Source: Allomuricauda sp. (GTDB taxonomy: Bacteria > Bacteroidota > Bacteroidia > Flavobacteriales > Flavobacteriaceae). Taken from it: 41,040 nt of DNA. Position 1 is the stretch's first letter; each line of letters begins with the position of its first letter. The position numbers and the translations under genes were made by a program. Where the stretch lies: contig CP051244.1 of assembly GCA_017795045.1 (NCBI GenBank), positions 2,199,979 through 2,241,018 on the forward strand, given 5' to 3'. Shown one piece after another: positions 7,457 through 19,200 of the stretch. The notes under the pieces are model-generated. The model saw nothing but the letters and a program-made list of their open reading frames with translations, did not search any database and was not told the DNA's origin.

Positions 7457-8146
7457 ATGAAATCAATGTATAAATCAATTAAAATCGAATACTGGACACT
7501 TCCAGAAGGAGATGACTTTGATGGGATTGAGAACTTCGTAAAAGAAATTGACAAAGACTATTTTCTAACCGTTAGCAAAAAAAGAACGGATGCTTTAGGA
7601 GGTGGTCTATATGATTTGGTCATCGAAATTAGTGAGGACTTATCACTTATGGAACTTACTAAAAGCTATATTCAGGATGGGGTCAAGTTATACATTGGAT
7701 ATCAGGCAAAAGAAATCTATAAAGTAATAAAAAAGCTGTTTGAAAAGAATGAAGACCTTCATCCAACTGTTGAGCAGATTTCTGTAAAGTTTAAAGATTG
7801 TAAAGTAATCTTCTATGAGGTTTATGAAAACGGAATTGAAGAGAACTTTGAAGAAGTAATTACCAAACTAATTCAAGTCGCATCTGAACAAAAGATAATA
7901 TTAAAGAAGGCAAAAGAAATTCACATCCCGATTTTCAACCATAAGGACAGCAATAATATCTGCAAGTATCGAGTCAAACTCAATGTAGATGAAAATATAT
8001 CTGAATTTAAAAAGGTTGACTACTTAAACTTATGGGGAATTAAAACAAAGAAAAAAGAATTCGTCTACAACGTACCTAAAGGAAAATTAAAAAAGAAAAA
8101 ATTCTGTACACAAGAATCGTATGACGATTTATTTTATTCGGTTTAA
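7457..8146 (+). CDS. Hypothetical soluble protein
   Basis: A frame open from ATG 7364; I prefer ATG 7457 (229 residues, starting MKSMYKSIKIEYWTLPEGDD) because a good promoter box overlaps the longer start and the extra N-terminal residues look random. The protein is Lys/Glu-rich, alpha/beta in look, with no membrane segment and no motif I recognise; the C-terminus is very basic (GKLKKKKF). It runs toward the DUF4365 gene, with 14 bp between the stops. It is AT-rich like the rest of the accessory region. Confidence 0.55.
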   Translation: MKSMYKSIKIEYWTLPEGDDFDGIENFVKEIDKDYFLTVSKKRTDALGGGLYDLVIEISEDLSLMELTKSYIQDGVKLYIGYQAKEIYKVIKKLFEKNEDLHPTVEQISVKFKDCKVIFYEVYENGIEENFEEVITKLIQVASEQKIILKKAKEIHIPIFNHKDSNNICKYRVKLNVDENISEFKKVDYLNLWGIKTKKKEFVYNVPKGKLKKKKFCTQESYDDLFYSV

Positions 8147-8160
8147 CCTGAACACTACAG

Positions 8161-10113
8161 TCATTTATCTTTTAATTTCCTAATTAAATCATCAATCTCT
8201 GTAAATCTATTTTGTTCGTTTAGGATTCTCATGGTTGGTCTTTCCTTTTTTTCGGAACTAACAGAAAGTATCGTATCGATAAATTTACTTAAATCAAAAA
8301 TCATTTCTTTTTGACCGCTGCTTTCTAAATGTGAGTAAAGTTCAACTAAATAGTCCTCTTTATTGAAAAAGAATGCCGTTCTTATTATGGAGGGTAAAAG
8401 CTTAATGTACTCTTCAGAGGACATAGAACCAATTGTGGAATTTATCCATGCTTCTATATCTCCATGATTGATTAAGGCGCTCATCAAAAAACAAATCGTT
8501 GCATTTTCGTTTAGGTTTTTACGGATTAATAATTCTCCCATGTTATACCAAGCGGAATGATACAAGAAGTCTAAATCTAATACTTTCAAGAATATATCAA
8601 AAGAATCATCATCAACATTGATATTTTCGAATACTGACTCATAATACTTTAATGCGTCTTTTTCTTTTCGAGTTTGTTTTTCGATTTCGAATTTGGTGCA
8701 TAATGCTTTTAAACAGATGAGTTTTAAAAAAAATTCATCTATAGGGTTTTCTGCTTGTTTTAGGTATTCTTCAAATGTTGATATCGCTTGTTTATACCGT
8801 CCCGAAAACATCAATGCATCGCCAAAAAGACCTTTTACTTTAGAATTATCCTTTATATCCAAAGAGCATTTATATAAAGTTGCGGAAATGGAATATTTTT
8901 CTGAACGAAATAACACACTTGCTAGTTCAGAGAAGTAATACTCATGGTTCAAATAAATAGGCGCATACTTTCTACAAAGATTGTAATGCTTTACTGCGAA
9001 AGTAAATTCGTGAATATGACTGTAATAATTTCCTAAATTGTAATGGCAAATTCCAATACTCACATTTTTATTATCATTGACTGCCTTATCAAGCCTTTGC
9101 TTGAGGAATTTCTCGTAAGACTTTATTTTAGATTTATTGTTATTTGCGAGAAAAGCAATATTAAGCTGTGTGACAGCAGTTGCTTCCATCGATTGGTTAT
9201 CGAGTAATTTTCCTGCAATTTCAATGGTTTCATCTTGATAGCTAGAATTCAAAAGACCTTGAAAGACAGATGTGAAAACCTCTTGTCTCATCACTAATCT
9301 TTCACTTAATCCTGCCTTAAATATTATACTTGCACCAATATCATTTTTGTTGGCATTTAACAGGCAAATAGCTATGCCTATTAAAACATCCGCTGATAAA
9401 CCTTCAATAAATTCCTCATCCTTTCTTTTGTCAAGATTATGAAACCAGCAACCCGAGAATTCAGGCGGTGCAATAATTAAGCTGTTTTTCTCAAAGGTTA
9501 CCGAAAATAAAGCGTTTTCTGATTTGGTGACCAGAACAAACTCCTTGAATTTGTTTAGTGTTTTTTTAAGTTTATTATGGAAGATTGAGCTTAAGTCTCC
9601 TTTTACATCTTCTTGATTAACATGGATTGATATAGGTATGGGAAAAGCAAAATTCCCATGTTTGAATGCTCTTACTTTAAAAAGATAATTCTCAATACTT
9701 GAAGAGGTGTCTGTAGACCATAAATTATCCTCGTTAAGCTTAATTCTGAAAGATTCAGCATTCTTTTTTGCAAAAAACAAATCAATATTGCTTATCCATT
9801 TTATGTAAAAAGAATCAAGATTTGCTGAATACCTTGCTAAAAGTACTGGGACATCTAGGGTTTTGTAATAGTTAAGAGTGTCTAGAGAAAAGCTTACATT
9901 TAAAATTCTCTTAGGTTTATTTGAATCCGTTGCTTTAATCTGAACCCAAAAAAAGATACCAGTTGAGTTTCCATCATTGTCGAATATCTCGACTTCTAAA
10001 TCAATGCCATAGTCATTGCTTTTGTCCCTTACCACCCATTTCCTTGGAAGACAAAGCCTGAATTTGGCTCTTGAAATATCCTCTAAATCATGTTGGTTAG
10101 GTCTGGTTGGCAT
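8161..10113 (-). CDS. DUF4365 (PD-(D/E)XK-like) protein with TPR repeats
   Basis: A 650-residue protein. The N-terminal ~130 residues match the DUF4365 pattern: NDYGIDLEVEIFD (Asp38, Glu40) followed by a beta strand and FFWVQIKAT (Gln58-x-Lys60), i.e. the D...QxK arrangement of a PD-(D/E)XK nuclease fold. From about residue 300 to 570 the sequence is a chain of helices with TPR-like spacing (for example YNLGNYYSHIHEFTFAVKHYNLCRKYAP). DUF4365 domains are frequent in anti-phage loci, where they are candidate DNA or RNA nucleases, and TPR regions often serve as sensors. The neighbour, 26 bp away and divergent, is an HExxH metalloprotease. A defence role is inferred, not shown. Confidence 0.75.
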   Translation of the reverse strand: MPTRPNQHDLEDISRAKFRLCLPRKWVVRDKSNDYGIDLEVEIFDNDGNSTGIFFWVQIKATDSNKPKRILNVSFSLDTLNYYKTLDVPVLLARYSANLDSFYIKWISNIDLFFAKKNAESFRIKLNEDNLWSTDTSSSIENYLFKVRAFKHGNFAFPIPISIHVNQEDVKGDLSSIFHNKLKKTLNKFKEFVLVTKSENALFSVTFEKNSLIIAPPEFSGCWFHNLDKRKDEEFIEGLSADVLIGIAICLLNANKNDIGASIIFKAGLSERLVMRQEVFTSVFQGLLNSSYQDETIEIAGKLLDNQSMEATAVTQLNIAFLANNNKSKIKSYEKFLKQRLDKAVNDNKNVSIGICHYNLGNYYSHIHEFTFAVKHYNLCRKYAPIYLNHEYYFSELASVLFRSEKYSISATLYKCSLDIKDNSKVKGLFGDALMFSGRYKQAISTFEEYLKQAENPIDEFFLKLICLKALCTKFEIEKQTRKEKDALKYYESVFENINVDDDSFDIFLKVLDLDFLYHSAWYNMGELLIRKNLNENATICFLMSALINHGDIEAWINSTIGSMSSEEYIKLLPSIIRTAFFFNKEDYLVELYSHLESSGQKEMIFDLSKFIDTILSVSSEKKERPTMRILNEQNRFTEIDDLIRKLKDK

Positions 10114-10139
10114 GGATTTAATTTATTAATTTTAAAACT

Positions 10140-11147
10140 ATGAATTTACTGAATTATGAAACACATATAAAAGAGGTTATTTGTAATACGGATGTTAAAT
10201 CAGGTTCAATTTTTAATCCAGAATTTTCTCCCTTAGTTGATGATTACCTACAGACGTATTCCTTTTATCAAGAGGCATTAGTACATAATAATGATTTCGG
10301 AATCGAACCTGCTTATTTATATTTTAAAAATGACTTTAGCCTTAATGCAGCCGCAAAGAGAACCCCGAACAATGTCTACTTGGTTTCAATTAATATGGGG
10401 ACTGTTGATTGGTTGGTTAGAAGGTTGAAAAACAACACCGCATTGATTGAGGATACAAATATTAATTTGTTTAGGATACTATCCCCGTATTTAGATAATC
10501 CGATAAACATATTATTCTATCAAGCCTGTTGTCATTACACTTTTTATCATGAAATGGGGCATTTAGTTCAAAACTCAAACTTTCTAAATGATTCAGTAGA
10601 GGAGAATCCAGTCTTCAATTCAAGATTCAATTTTGACAGGCACTTATTGGAAATTGATGCAGATACTTTTAGTGCATTATGTTTAGGTACTCATATATTT
10701 CAGTATTGTGAGAGGTTATTTGGCGCAAATTTTACTAGGGAGCGTCTGCAAGGTCTTGTTGTACTATTCTCAATATCTATTTTCATGTATCTACTTTCAT
10801 TCTCTGGTAATACTGAAAGGTTCTATTTAAAAGAATCTACTCATCCTCACCCCGCTTTAAGATTGACGAATTTCTTGATGGTGTTAACGAAGTATTGCAA
10901 CGACTCACTTGAGGATAGAGAATCGGGGTTTACTGTTAATCAGGGTGACATGTTTATTTTCGCTATGGAAATAGCAGAGGAACTTCAAGGTTACTTCTTT
11001 AATGCTTCTGTGGTTTCCAACTATAGGCAGACTATGATAGAAAATCATAGTCAAGCTGTTGAATATCTAAGTGAGCTAGTAGAAGCTAACAGTAAACTTC
11101 AAACTACTGCTGCCCATAAATGGAATCTTAGGCATGCGCAGATTTAG
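10140..11147 (+). CDS. HExxH zinc metalloprotease-like protein
   Basis: A 335-residue soluble protein. CHYTFYHEMGHLVQ contains a zinc-protease HExxH (His137-Glu138-x-x-His141), and 30 residues later RHLLEIDADTFSAL provides Glu171/Asp175 in the position of the third ligand (E-x-x-A-D style). There is no signal peptide, so it should act in the cytoplasm. A hydrophobic helix (about 222-240) follows. The fold class is probably gluzincin-like, but the exact family is not recognised. Its start is only 26 bp from the start of the divergent DUF4365-TPR gene, which implies a shared regulatory region and possibly a two-part system in which one protein is activated by cleavage by the other. Confidence 0.65.
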   Translation: MNLLNYETHIKEVICNTDVKSGSIFNPEFSPLVDDYLQTYSFYQEALVHNNDFGIEPAYLYFKNDFSLNAAAKRTPNNVYLVSINMGTVDWLVRRLKNNTALIEDTNINLFRILSPYLDNPINILFYQACCHYTFYHEMGHLVQNSNFLNDSVEENPVFNSRFNFDRHLLEIDADTFSALCLGTHIFQYCERLFGANFTRERLQGLVVLFSISIFMYLLSFSGNTERFYLKESTHPHPALRLTNFLMVLTKYCNDSLEDRESGFTVNQGDMFIFAMEIAEELQGYFFNASVVSNYRQTMIENHSQAVEYLSELVEANSKLQTTAAHKWNLRHAQI

Positions 11148-11440
11148 GATTTGAAGATTCCATTTGTAATTAATTTATATGTTAGCTGTAGTTGATTTGC
11201 CATGACCAAGGTTGGTTTAACATTCAATACATTATGTGAAAGTTTTTAGGTAATCCCTAAGGTGGATGAGCTAGATGGTTGAGACCACCAAGAACGGAAA
11301 ATTTGACCCCAACCAATATTTGGCTTTACTGTTTTGAAAATCAAATATTTATGTTTACAGGGATGGGCCTGCCACACTCAGAAAGTTAGTCCTGCGAGAT
11401 TTTGGGCTTTCAAGACTTCTTGGCCTTGCTCCATTCGTCT
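11148..11440. other. Intergenic stretch, no feature seen
   Basis: About 290 bp between two convergent genes. I see no RNA gene, no clear hairpin with a U-run and no protein-like frame. The last ~100 bases are richer in G+C than the neighbouring AT-rich DNA and mark the border between the accessory region to the left and the WG-repeat/macroglobulin operon. Confidence 0.4.
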
Positions 11441-13213
11441 TCAATGGGATAGGTATCGAAACTTTTCTTCTATAAATTTCTCCGATATTTCCATATCTAT
11501 AATATTGGCTTTGGTATCAGTGGCAAGATATTCTCTGTTGTATTTTACAAATACAGTGTCCAAAGGATGTCCGGTAATATAAGGCCATTCCCAATAGATT
11601 TTCTCGTATTTAATTGGGTGAACTATATTGTTTTTTCGGTCAATGGTACCAAATAGCCCGTCACGTTTAACCTTGATCAATGTTGGGTTATTGTAGATAA
11701 TTTCGTCATACTTCGGTGGCACCGTGGTCTTCCCATCTCGATCGATAAGACCGTGTTTTCCATCCTTTACCACAAAATGTTCGTTTGGACCGTATTCCAC
11801 CCAGTTTGAAATATAGTCATATTCTATGGGTATGATGGTTTTCCCTTCTTTGGTGATCAACCCAAGTTTTCCATTTTGGCCAGCAATAAACCTGTTGTTT
11901 TTATCATAATAACATGGTCTGAGATAGTCGTATTGGGGAGGGAGAACTTCTTTGCCCTCTTTGGTGTATAGACCAAAGGAACCCTGCTTTTCCACAATCA
12001 AATATTCCATCCACCTATCCGAATAAATAAAATCATTTTCAATGGGTAGGACCACCAAGTTTTTTGAATCGATGACACCATATTTTTCATCACGGCTTAC
12101 TATGGCGTAACTACGACCATTGACCTCCTCAAACTTATCTATGGAATCATATATCATAGGTATCAATGGCGTTCCATTGTAGTCGGTCACACCAAATTTT
12201 CCATTGTCATCTTTTAAGATCAGTGTACCGATGGTTATGGAATCGTTCTTGAAATAGTTTGGGGCTATGGACCTATAGGTAATCGGCAATATTTGGTCTG
12301 CGGTTGCGTCCATTATCCCGTACAATCCATCAAATTTAAGCTTATATCTCCCTAGGGGATACGGGAAGCTTTCAATGCTATCATATTCTGGCATGAGAAT
12401 AAATTGTCCCTCCCGGTCGATAAGGCCAAACTTTGAGGAAGTCTTCACAATGGCCCTTTTTGAGCCATCAAATGCGTTGTACTTTTCAAATTTGCCAAAG
12501 GGAAGAATTGGTTCAAAATTTTCATCGATATAACTGAGCTTTCCCTCAATACTTACCAAACACGGACCGTTCTTGAAATAGGTGTAATTATGTTGGTTGT
12601 GCAATCCTCCTGTTATTGCATCATATTGGAAATCCGTTAATTGTTCTCCATTACAGGAGAAGAAAGCCCATTTTTGACCCATCCGTAGGCAGACCAGACT
12701 ATCGATTTTAGTGTACTGAGCGCCATCATGGATGATTGGCACCACAGTATTTCCCAATCTATCGATAAATCCCCATTTTCCATTCACTTTGGCCGATGCA
12801 AGCCCACATTTATAAAAGTAGCTCTCGTTATCGAATTTATGTGATATGATTATGTTCCCTTTACTATCCAGGAAACCCCACTTACCATTTTTTTTGGCCG
12901 GAGCCAGACCATTTGAAAAGACCCCCAGATCTTCATATATGAAATTAATGAGTGTGTCCTGATGGATATTGATATAACCTGACTTCCCAGAGCTGTGCGC
13001 CAATATCATTCCCTCGGCATCGATTGGGTTTAAAAACTCGTACTTGTCCAGTGGAATCAAGGTATCCCCATTATTATCAATATAGCCCCATGACCCGTCC
13101 TTATGAATTCTTGAAAAGGATTGCTCTTTAGGTTGTGACTTTGCCTTGGGCTTACAACTGTGAATTATTGGAAGTAGAATGATAACAAGGAGAACGACTC
13201 TCATTTTGTCCAT
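11441..13213 (-). CDS. WG-repeat lipoprotein
   Basis: About 590 residues from ATG 13213 (MDKMRVVLLVIILLPIIHSC; an upstream in-frame TTG exists). The signal sequence ends in a Cys followed by Lys-Pro-Lys, so it is probably a lipoprotein of the cell envelope. The rest is a string of about ten WG repeats (GSWGYIDNNG, GKWGFLDSKG, GKWGFIDRLG, GKFGVTDYNG, GSFGLYTKEG, GKHGLIDRDG and others), each about 50-60 residues, the beta-propeller-like WG_beta_rep family of unknown role. It starts 10 bp after the macroglobulin stop, so the two are one operon and may act together at the envelope. Confidence 0.85.
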   Translation of the reverse strand: MDKMRVVLLVIILLPIIHSCKPKAKSQPKEQSFSRIHKDGSWGYIDNNGDTLIPLDKYEFLNPIDAEGMILAHSSGKSGYINIHQDTLINFIYEDLGVFSNGLAPAKKNGKWGFLDSKGNIIISHKFDNESYFYKCGLASAKVNGKWGFIDRLGNTVVPIIHDGAQYTKIDSLVCLRMGQKWAFFSCNGEQLTDFQYDAITGGLHNQHNYTYFKNGPCLVSIEGKLSYIDENFEPILPFGKFEKYNAFDGSKRAIVKTSSKFGLIDREGQFILMPEYDSIESFPYPLGRYKLKFDGLYGIMDATADQILPITYRSIAPNYFKNDSITIGTLILKDDNGKFGVTDYNGTPLIPMIYDSIDKFEEVNGRSYAIVSRDEKYGVIDSKNLVVLPIENDFIYSDRWMEYLIVEKQGSFGLYTKEGKEVLPPQYDYLRPCYYDKNNRFIAGQNGKLGLITKEGKTIIPIEYDYISNWVEYGPNEHFVVKDGKHGLIDRDGKTTVPPKYDEIIYNNPTLIKVKRDGLFGTIDRKNNIVHPIKYEKIYWEWPYITGHPLDTVFVKYNREYLATDTKANIIDMEISEKFIEEKFRYLSH

Positions 13214-13223
13214 TTTAAATTTA

Positions 13224-16200
13224 TTATTCAACTTTTAATCGCTCACCTTTCGAATGTCCAGAAAACTCAGGGGCATACATGCTTTGCAAAGTCGCAATTC
13301 CTGTACCAAAGTTTCCACTATTATTGACCCTCAATTGATATTCAAGAATGTATGTACCTTTTGGGAGACGGTCGAAGAAAAAATGGGTTGCGACATCTTT
13401 TGTGGATTGATAATACCCTAATCCATCTTGCCATTTGTATTCAGAGAGTACATCAATGGGCTCTAAACCAGAAGCTCTTAAATCCTTAAGGTGTACAAAT
13501 TCCAATTCCTCCGTGGAAGTAATTTCCAATCGAACTGTGATAAGGTCACCAAGGTTTAATTTTAATTCTGGACCTATAGGCCTCAACTTTTCGCCATCCG
13601 TGGTTTTTTCGGTGAGGAATATGTTTTTTCCAATCATCAAAGGACCATCTTCAGCATCAACGATTTTGTCCAAATTCTCGAAGTATTGCCAATAAATTCC
13701 CCCAAATCCGGAAACCTTGCTCTTATTTTGAATTTTGATCTCTGCCATTTCCGGTGATATCTCCTCCTCGGACCAAACAAGTTTCATATAACCGGTACCT
13801 GCTTCTTTCTCGGTCTGATCCATTTTTTTGGTTTGGATCTTTTGGTCCCCTATTAAGATCGAGGTGTTGTCGGCTACCGATAACCAATTATTTCCTTGGA
13901 TGAGCAATGCATAGATGGCTTCCGTGGTCGCCTTTGTGGTATCCCACTGATGTGTCCTTTTGTTTTTTAACAGCCATAACTTTAAGCCATCAATGGTTTC
14001 ATTGGTTGCTCCTATTTCGGTAAATGCCTCTATGAGCAACGCTTGGGTTTCAATGGGAGCCTGAAACCAATACCAACCTGATTTATTTGCCTTCCAATAC
14101 ATCCCGTTCTCCTCACTGTGCACTGCTTGTTCGTCGAGAGCCTCCAGAATTTTTTTTGCAATGTCCTTCTTGCCATACCTGTTCATGATGAGCGCAGTCA
14201 ATCCCTTCTCATAAAGCGGTTTGGTCAACCATTTTTCCTCGCACAACGCTACATACTTTTCTTGTATGGTTTTTAGCTCTCCGGTTACTGGATGACTTTC
14301 CAAATAGAAACTTCTGGCATATAGGTAATGGATATCGGCATTGGTCAAAGCGATTTTGGTGGAGTCCACGGCCTCTTTCAACCTTTGCTTATAGTTCTTG
14401 ACAAACTCCATGTCCAAATACTGCAAAGCCCTTTCCATAAGTTCCTTGGTATGGGAACTATTTTCACTCGTGACGTTCATCTTTTTCAAGTGTCCAAATC
14501 CGGCCACTATGTGCCTGGTGATAAAATTGCTTTCACGACCTCCGGCAAACCATGGGAAACCTCCAGAAGCCAACTGTAGCTCTTTCAATTTGTTCATGGC
14601 TTGGGTTTGATGGTCAATTAGGGCGTTCTTTTCAAAAAGTCTACCCAACCTTGCTTTATTTTCACTTTCATTTTTAGCATCCCTTGCCCAGGGTGTTTCA
14701 GCAATTAAAATGGATTGTAATTCTTCATTTTTTTCAAGGGTACTTTTCTCTTGACCAGTATCTGCCCAACTCTGAAATACTTCGGCTATTTGGGGATTGC
14801 TGTTTACAATATGTTCCGCAATGGCATTGGCATAAAATCTTGAAAAGGTCTGTTCTGCGCATTCGTAGGGGAATTCCATAAGATAGGGCAATGATTTTAT
14901 GGCGGTCCATGCTGGATTTGAAGTGTACTCCAATGTAAATCGATGATGTTGGAGCGATGTGGAACTTTGTGTTTTCAATGACTCCAGAACAACTTCTTTA
15001 GTGCTATTGGGCAGCACCCAAATGGGTTTGGATTCGGTTATCAATATCCTGTTGGACAAAATGGGAATGACCATACTTTCCCCATCACTTTTAGTACCGG
15101 ATTTGGCCAGCACTTTAACCTGAACTGCGTTAGTGTTTTCAGGGATATGGAGCTTCCAGGAAACGTTTGAATCACTGTTGGGGGAAATATTGAAGTTTTG
15201 GGTTTGGTCATTTCCAAAGACGTTCTGATCCAATGGTTTCATGGTTTCCGCATCGAACAGTTGCAGGATGGCAACACCGGATTGCGGATCGGAAGTGAGA
15301 TTGCTGATTTTGGAAGAAAATACCAATGTGTCCTTTTCCCTTAAAAAACGTGGATAGTTTGGAACAAGGCTCAGGTCTTTCTGGGTTATTGCTGTTTTTT
15401 CCAATTTGCCAATCTCTAAATCCTTGGTATGTGCAAGCATCATAAACCGCCATTTGGTCAAGGCTTGGGGTGAATCGAAATTGATATTGATGGAACCATT
15501 GGAATCCGTTGTGAGATTGGGCAAGAAAAATGCAGTCTCTTTTAGATTGGTTCTGGCCTCTACCTGTAGGGCATTTTCAAGACCTTTTTTGGTTGTAATG
15601 ATGACCACACCATTGACGCCTCGTGAACCATAAATGGTCGTGGCAGAATCACCCTTTAACACGGTAATATCCTCAATGTCGGAAGGAAGAATGGTCACTT
15701 CATTCAATCCATCCGAACCAAATTCGACGGGAACACCATCAATGACAAAGAGCGGCCTATTTTTAGAGTTCAAGGAGGTCATTCCCCGAATGATGACTTG
15801 AGTTCCTGCTCCTGTACTTCCAGCAGCCTCAGTAATTTGTACTCCGGCCACTTTACCGGCAAGTTTGTTTTCAATATCAGCACTTATACTGTAGGCATTG
15901 ATATAAACTGCACCAGTCAAATCTTTTTTGCGCTGAACCCCCAGAGCTGTGATAACGACTTCATCCAAAGCTTGGGAATCCTCTTCCAATGCTATGTTCA
16001 CGGAGTTGGATTGCGTGATAGGAACCAGTTCATTTTTAAAACCGATATAGCTGAAAACTAATTCGGAACCCATGGGGGCTTCGATGGAATAGAAGCCATC
16101 AAAATCGGTCTGTGTCCCTGAAGTGGTACCATTTACAATTACGTTCACACCAGGGAGGGGTATCCCGTCCGAATCCATCACAATACCACTGATGTTGCCT

Positions 16201-19200
16201 TCAGCCTTTGGGGGTTGATATGTCTTGAGCTTGAGTTTTTGGAGATAACGGTCATTATCATATTGCGTGCTTCCAAAATCGAGTCCAAACCAATTGAGCT
16301 GATGATAGTTTTTTAGAAAAGTAAGTGCGTTTAGTCGTGGCGTGTAATGGAACTTTCTAAAATTTGTGGTTGTAAAGGAATAGCTATCATCTATTCTCGG
16401 TGCATAGGCACTATGGTAATATTCATATCCCAATCGACTATCCCAATCGTGTTGCTTAAATTGGTCCAGAGAAGTATCGTACATACTTGCCAAGACTTCC
16501 GCATTGGCACCCTTGTTATCTGAATTGGTAATCTTGAAGCTCCATATTTCTTTTGCATCGGGAACAAGCTTATTTCTAAAACTTATCGTTTCGATGGTCA
16601 GCCCTTTAGTGACTTCAGGAAAATTTACAGCAAATTGCTTGGAGTAAAGACTATTGAATTTTACAAAATACAAATTGAACTCCAATTTGTCCTTATAGCC
16701 TTTTTCAACAGGAACCTTTATATATGAAGTCCCTTTTTTAATGTCAATTTCATTGCTGTACACCTTCTTTTCATTACAATAACCTTCCAAGAAAAACTTT
16801 AGGTTCTCTGCTGCGGTACTAATTTGAAGGTGTACGAAGCCATCTCTTTTATAGGTACTATTGACAAGTTTGTAATCAAAAAGTTGACTTTTGGATACGA
16901 ATGCCTCGTTATTGCCATATACATCAAACCCTTGTTCAATTGTAACCGTGTCTTTTAATTGGTCCACAGCGGTCAGTGTGATGGTATAAGATCCAGCTTG
17001 CCATCCCTTCATGTCTCCCAAAACTATATTTTCCTCGCCATTGGTTTCAATTTGTTTTTTTAAAACCATTTCTTCTTCGGGCCAATGTTCCTTTAGGTCA
17101 AGGCTATCATATGGTTCATGGGGGAAGATCTGTCGATACCTTTCTTTTTCCATTATCTGCCCTTCGGGTAAGCCCCAAGGTTTTTTTCGGAATACGTGAT
17201 CAGGTTCTTTTAGCTTAAATATCTCTATCTCCAGTTGGGCGGGAATAGGCTGGGAATTCAGGTTTTGAGCCGTTACACTGATACTGTTGGATTCTTCTTT
17301 GTTCAATGTAGAGGCCATCTTAAGATTGGCCTGTAGATTATGATAGCCTACCCGGACAGTGGTTTCGGCGGACCTTGTTTCTCCATTGATGTCGGTGACA
17401 TCCGCTGTGATGTCATAGGAATAAATGGGCCTGTGTGTTTTGGAAATGGTGGAATCGGGAATGGATACAAATGGAATTTCAAAGCTTCCTTTCCCATTTG
17501 TTACAACTTCACCTTGGGCTATGATCTGTGCCTCACCTTGATAGTAGAGACTACCACGCAATGAGGTCATATTTCGTTTTACGGTGTATTGGACCTTTGC
17601 ATTTTTAATGGCCGTACCAAGCAGTGCATTGGCATTGCCCTTGACAACAACGGAATCCCCGACCAGAAGGGTTTCCTTTACCTCTTCAAAATTCACTTCA
17701 AAACGTGGTCTTTTGTACTCCTCCACCGAGAAATAGACTTCGGCCATTTCAAAATCATCGATTTTGTACCAGTAGGGGTCTTCATCCTCGTCATCGGTTC
17801 CATAATCTTCATCCATTTCAATTGAGAACTCACCTGTGAGCACATTGCGGGGTATCTCATATTGGCCATGGACAGAACCAAAGTCATTGGTCTTTAATCG
17901 TATTTCTTTGATTTCCTCATTATTGGCATCATAGATGAACAAGGTCACCCACGTGTTCGGCACAACGTTGGTTTTTCCCTTTTTTTGTTCCGTTAGGATT
18001 CCCTTGAAATAGAGGGTTTGTCCTGGGCGATATATACTTCGGTCCAAAAAGAGTGACATTTTGGCCAAGCGCTCATCCTCATTATTGGAATAGTTGCTTT
18101 TTGAATACAGCCTTTGATCATAGTTTACAATGGTATCATGCTCTTTGATGGCCACGACTTTTAAATCATAGAAATCTTTTTTAGGTCGTTTTACCGAGAA
18201 AAAGCCATGGGAATCGGTCTCTCCAATTTTAACGTAGTCCTCGTCATCAGTCAAGGTAAGTTTGGCTCCGGGAATTGGGTGTCCGTTTGACCGGTCCAGT
18301 AATTTAAAATCGAGACTCTTTTCGGCCATTGTGGAGAGCAACACCAAGTTTGTGGCTTGGACTTTTTCATACGCATATATTTCATTGAGGGCTATTGGAT
18401 TCTCAACTTTTGATGCAATAATCAAGTGGCTGCCCATAGGGAGTTCAGGAAAGTCGATCTCTATGTCGTGACTATAGAAATCCTTATTCTTTTGTAGGCT
18501 GTAAAACCTATTGGCAATGTGTTTTGTGTTTTTGATTACGTTCAGTGCAAGACTGTCACGCTTATAAGAGTAGGTGTCCGTAAAGTATTCGTTGGGGATA
18601 GGATATATGGAGATATAAAGGGAATCTACATTTTTAAAAGTAACCTTTCCAAGAAATGGTTTATTGGGTATGATATTTTTCTCCATCTCAATATCTAATT
18701 CTTGTTTTTCAATCTTGGTTTTTAAAATTTTGCAGAGCAGACCACCATCCGAGTTTGGATATTTATCAATTACTTCTTTGCACAAGTTATAGGTCCTGAT
18801 CCTTTGTTCCGCAAGTAGCGGGTCATTTTTTGCATTGTTGCTATTGGTCGCATTGAACAGGCTTTCCGCGATTTCATAGGCTATGATTCCGGAGACTCTA
18901 TGGTCAGGATATTTTTCATATAGTCTTTGCAATCCATTCAAGTACAATCGATCTCTATTTTCCAATGGAGAGTTGTCCCTTGAAAACTTCAATCTTTGGA
19001 TCACCACATCTACATAGGCAATGGTATCGTTGCTTTTGTGAAAGGCTTCCAGTGCTTGGAACAGCTTTAAGGCCCTTTGATTCGAAAAAATACTGTCAAC
19101 GGTTTTGAAGGGTTCTTTGACAAATTCTTCCGTGCATTCAAAAATCACGGGGTCGTTAAGGAAAAACCGTTCTTCAGGCCTATTTACATACCATCTGTCG

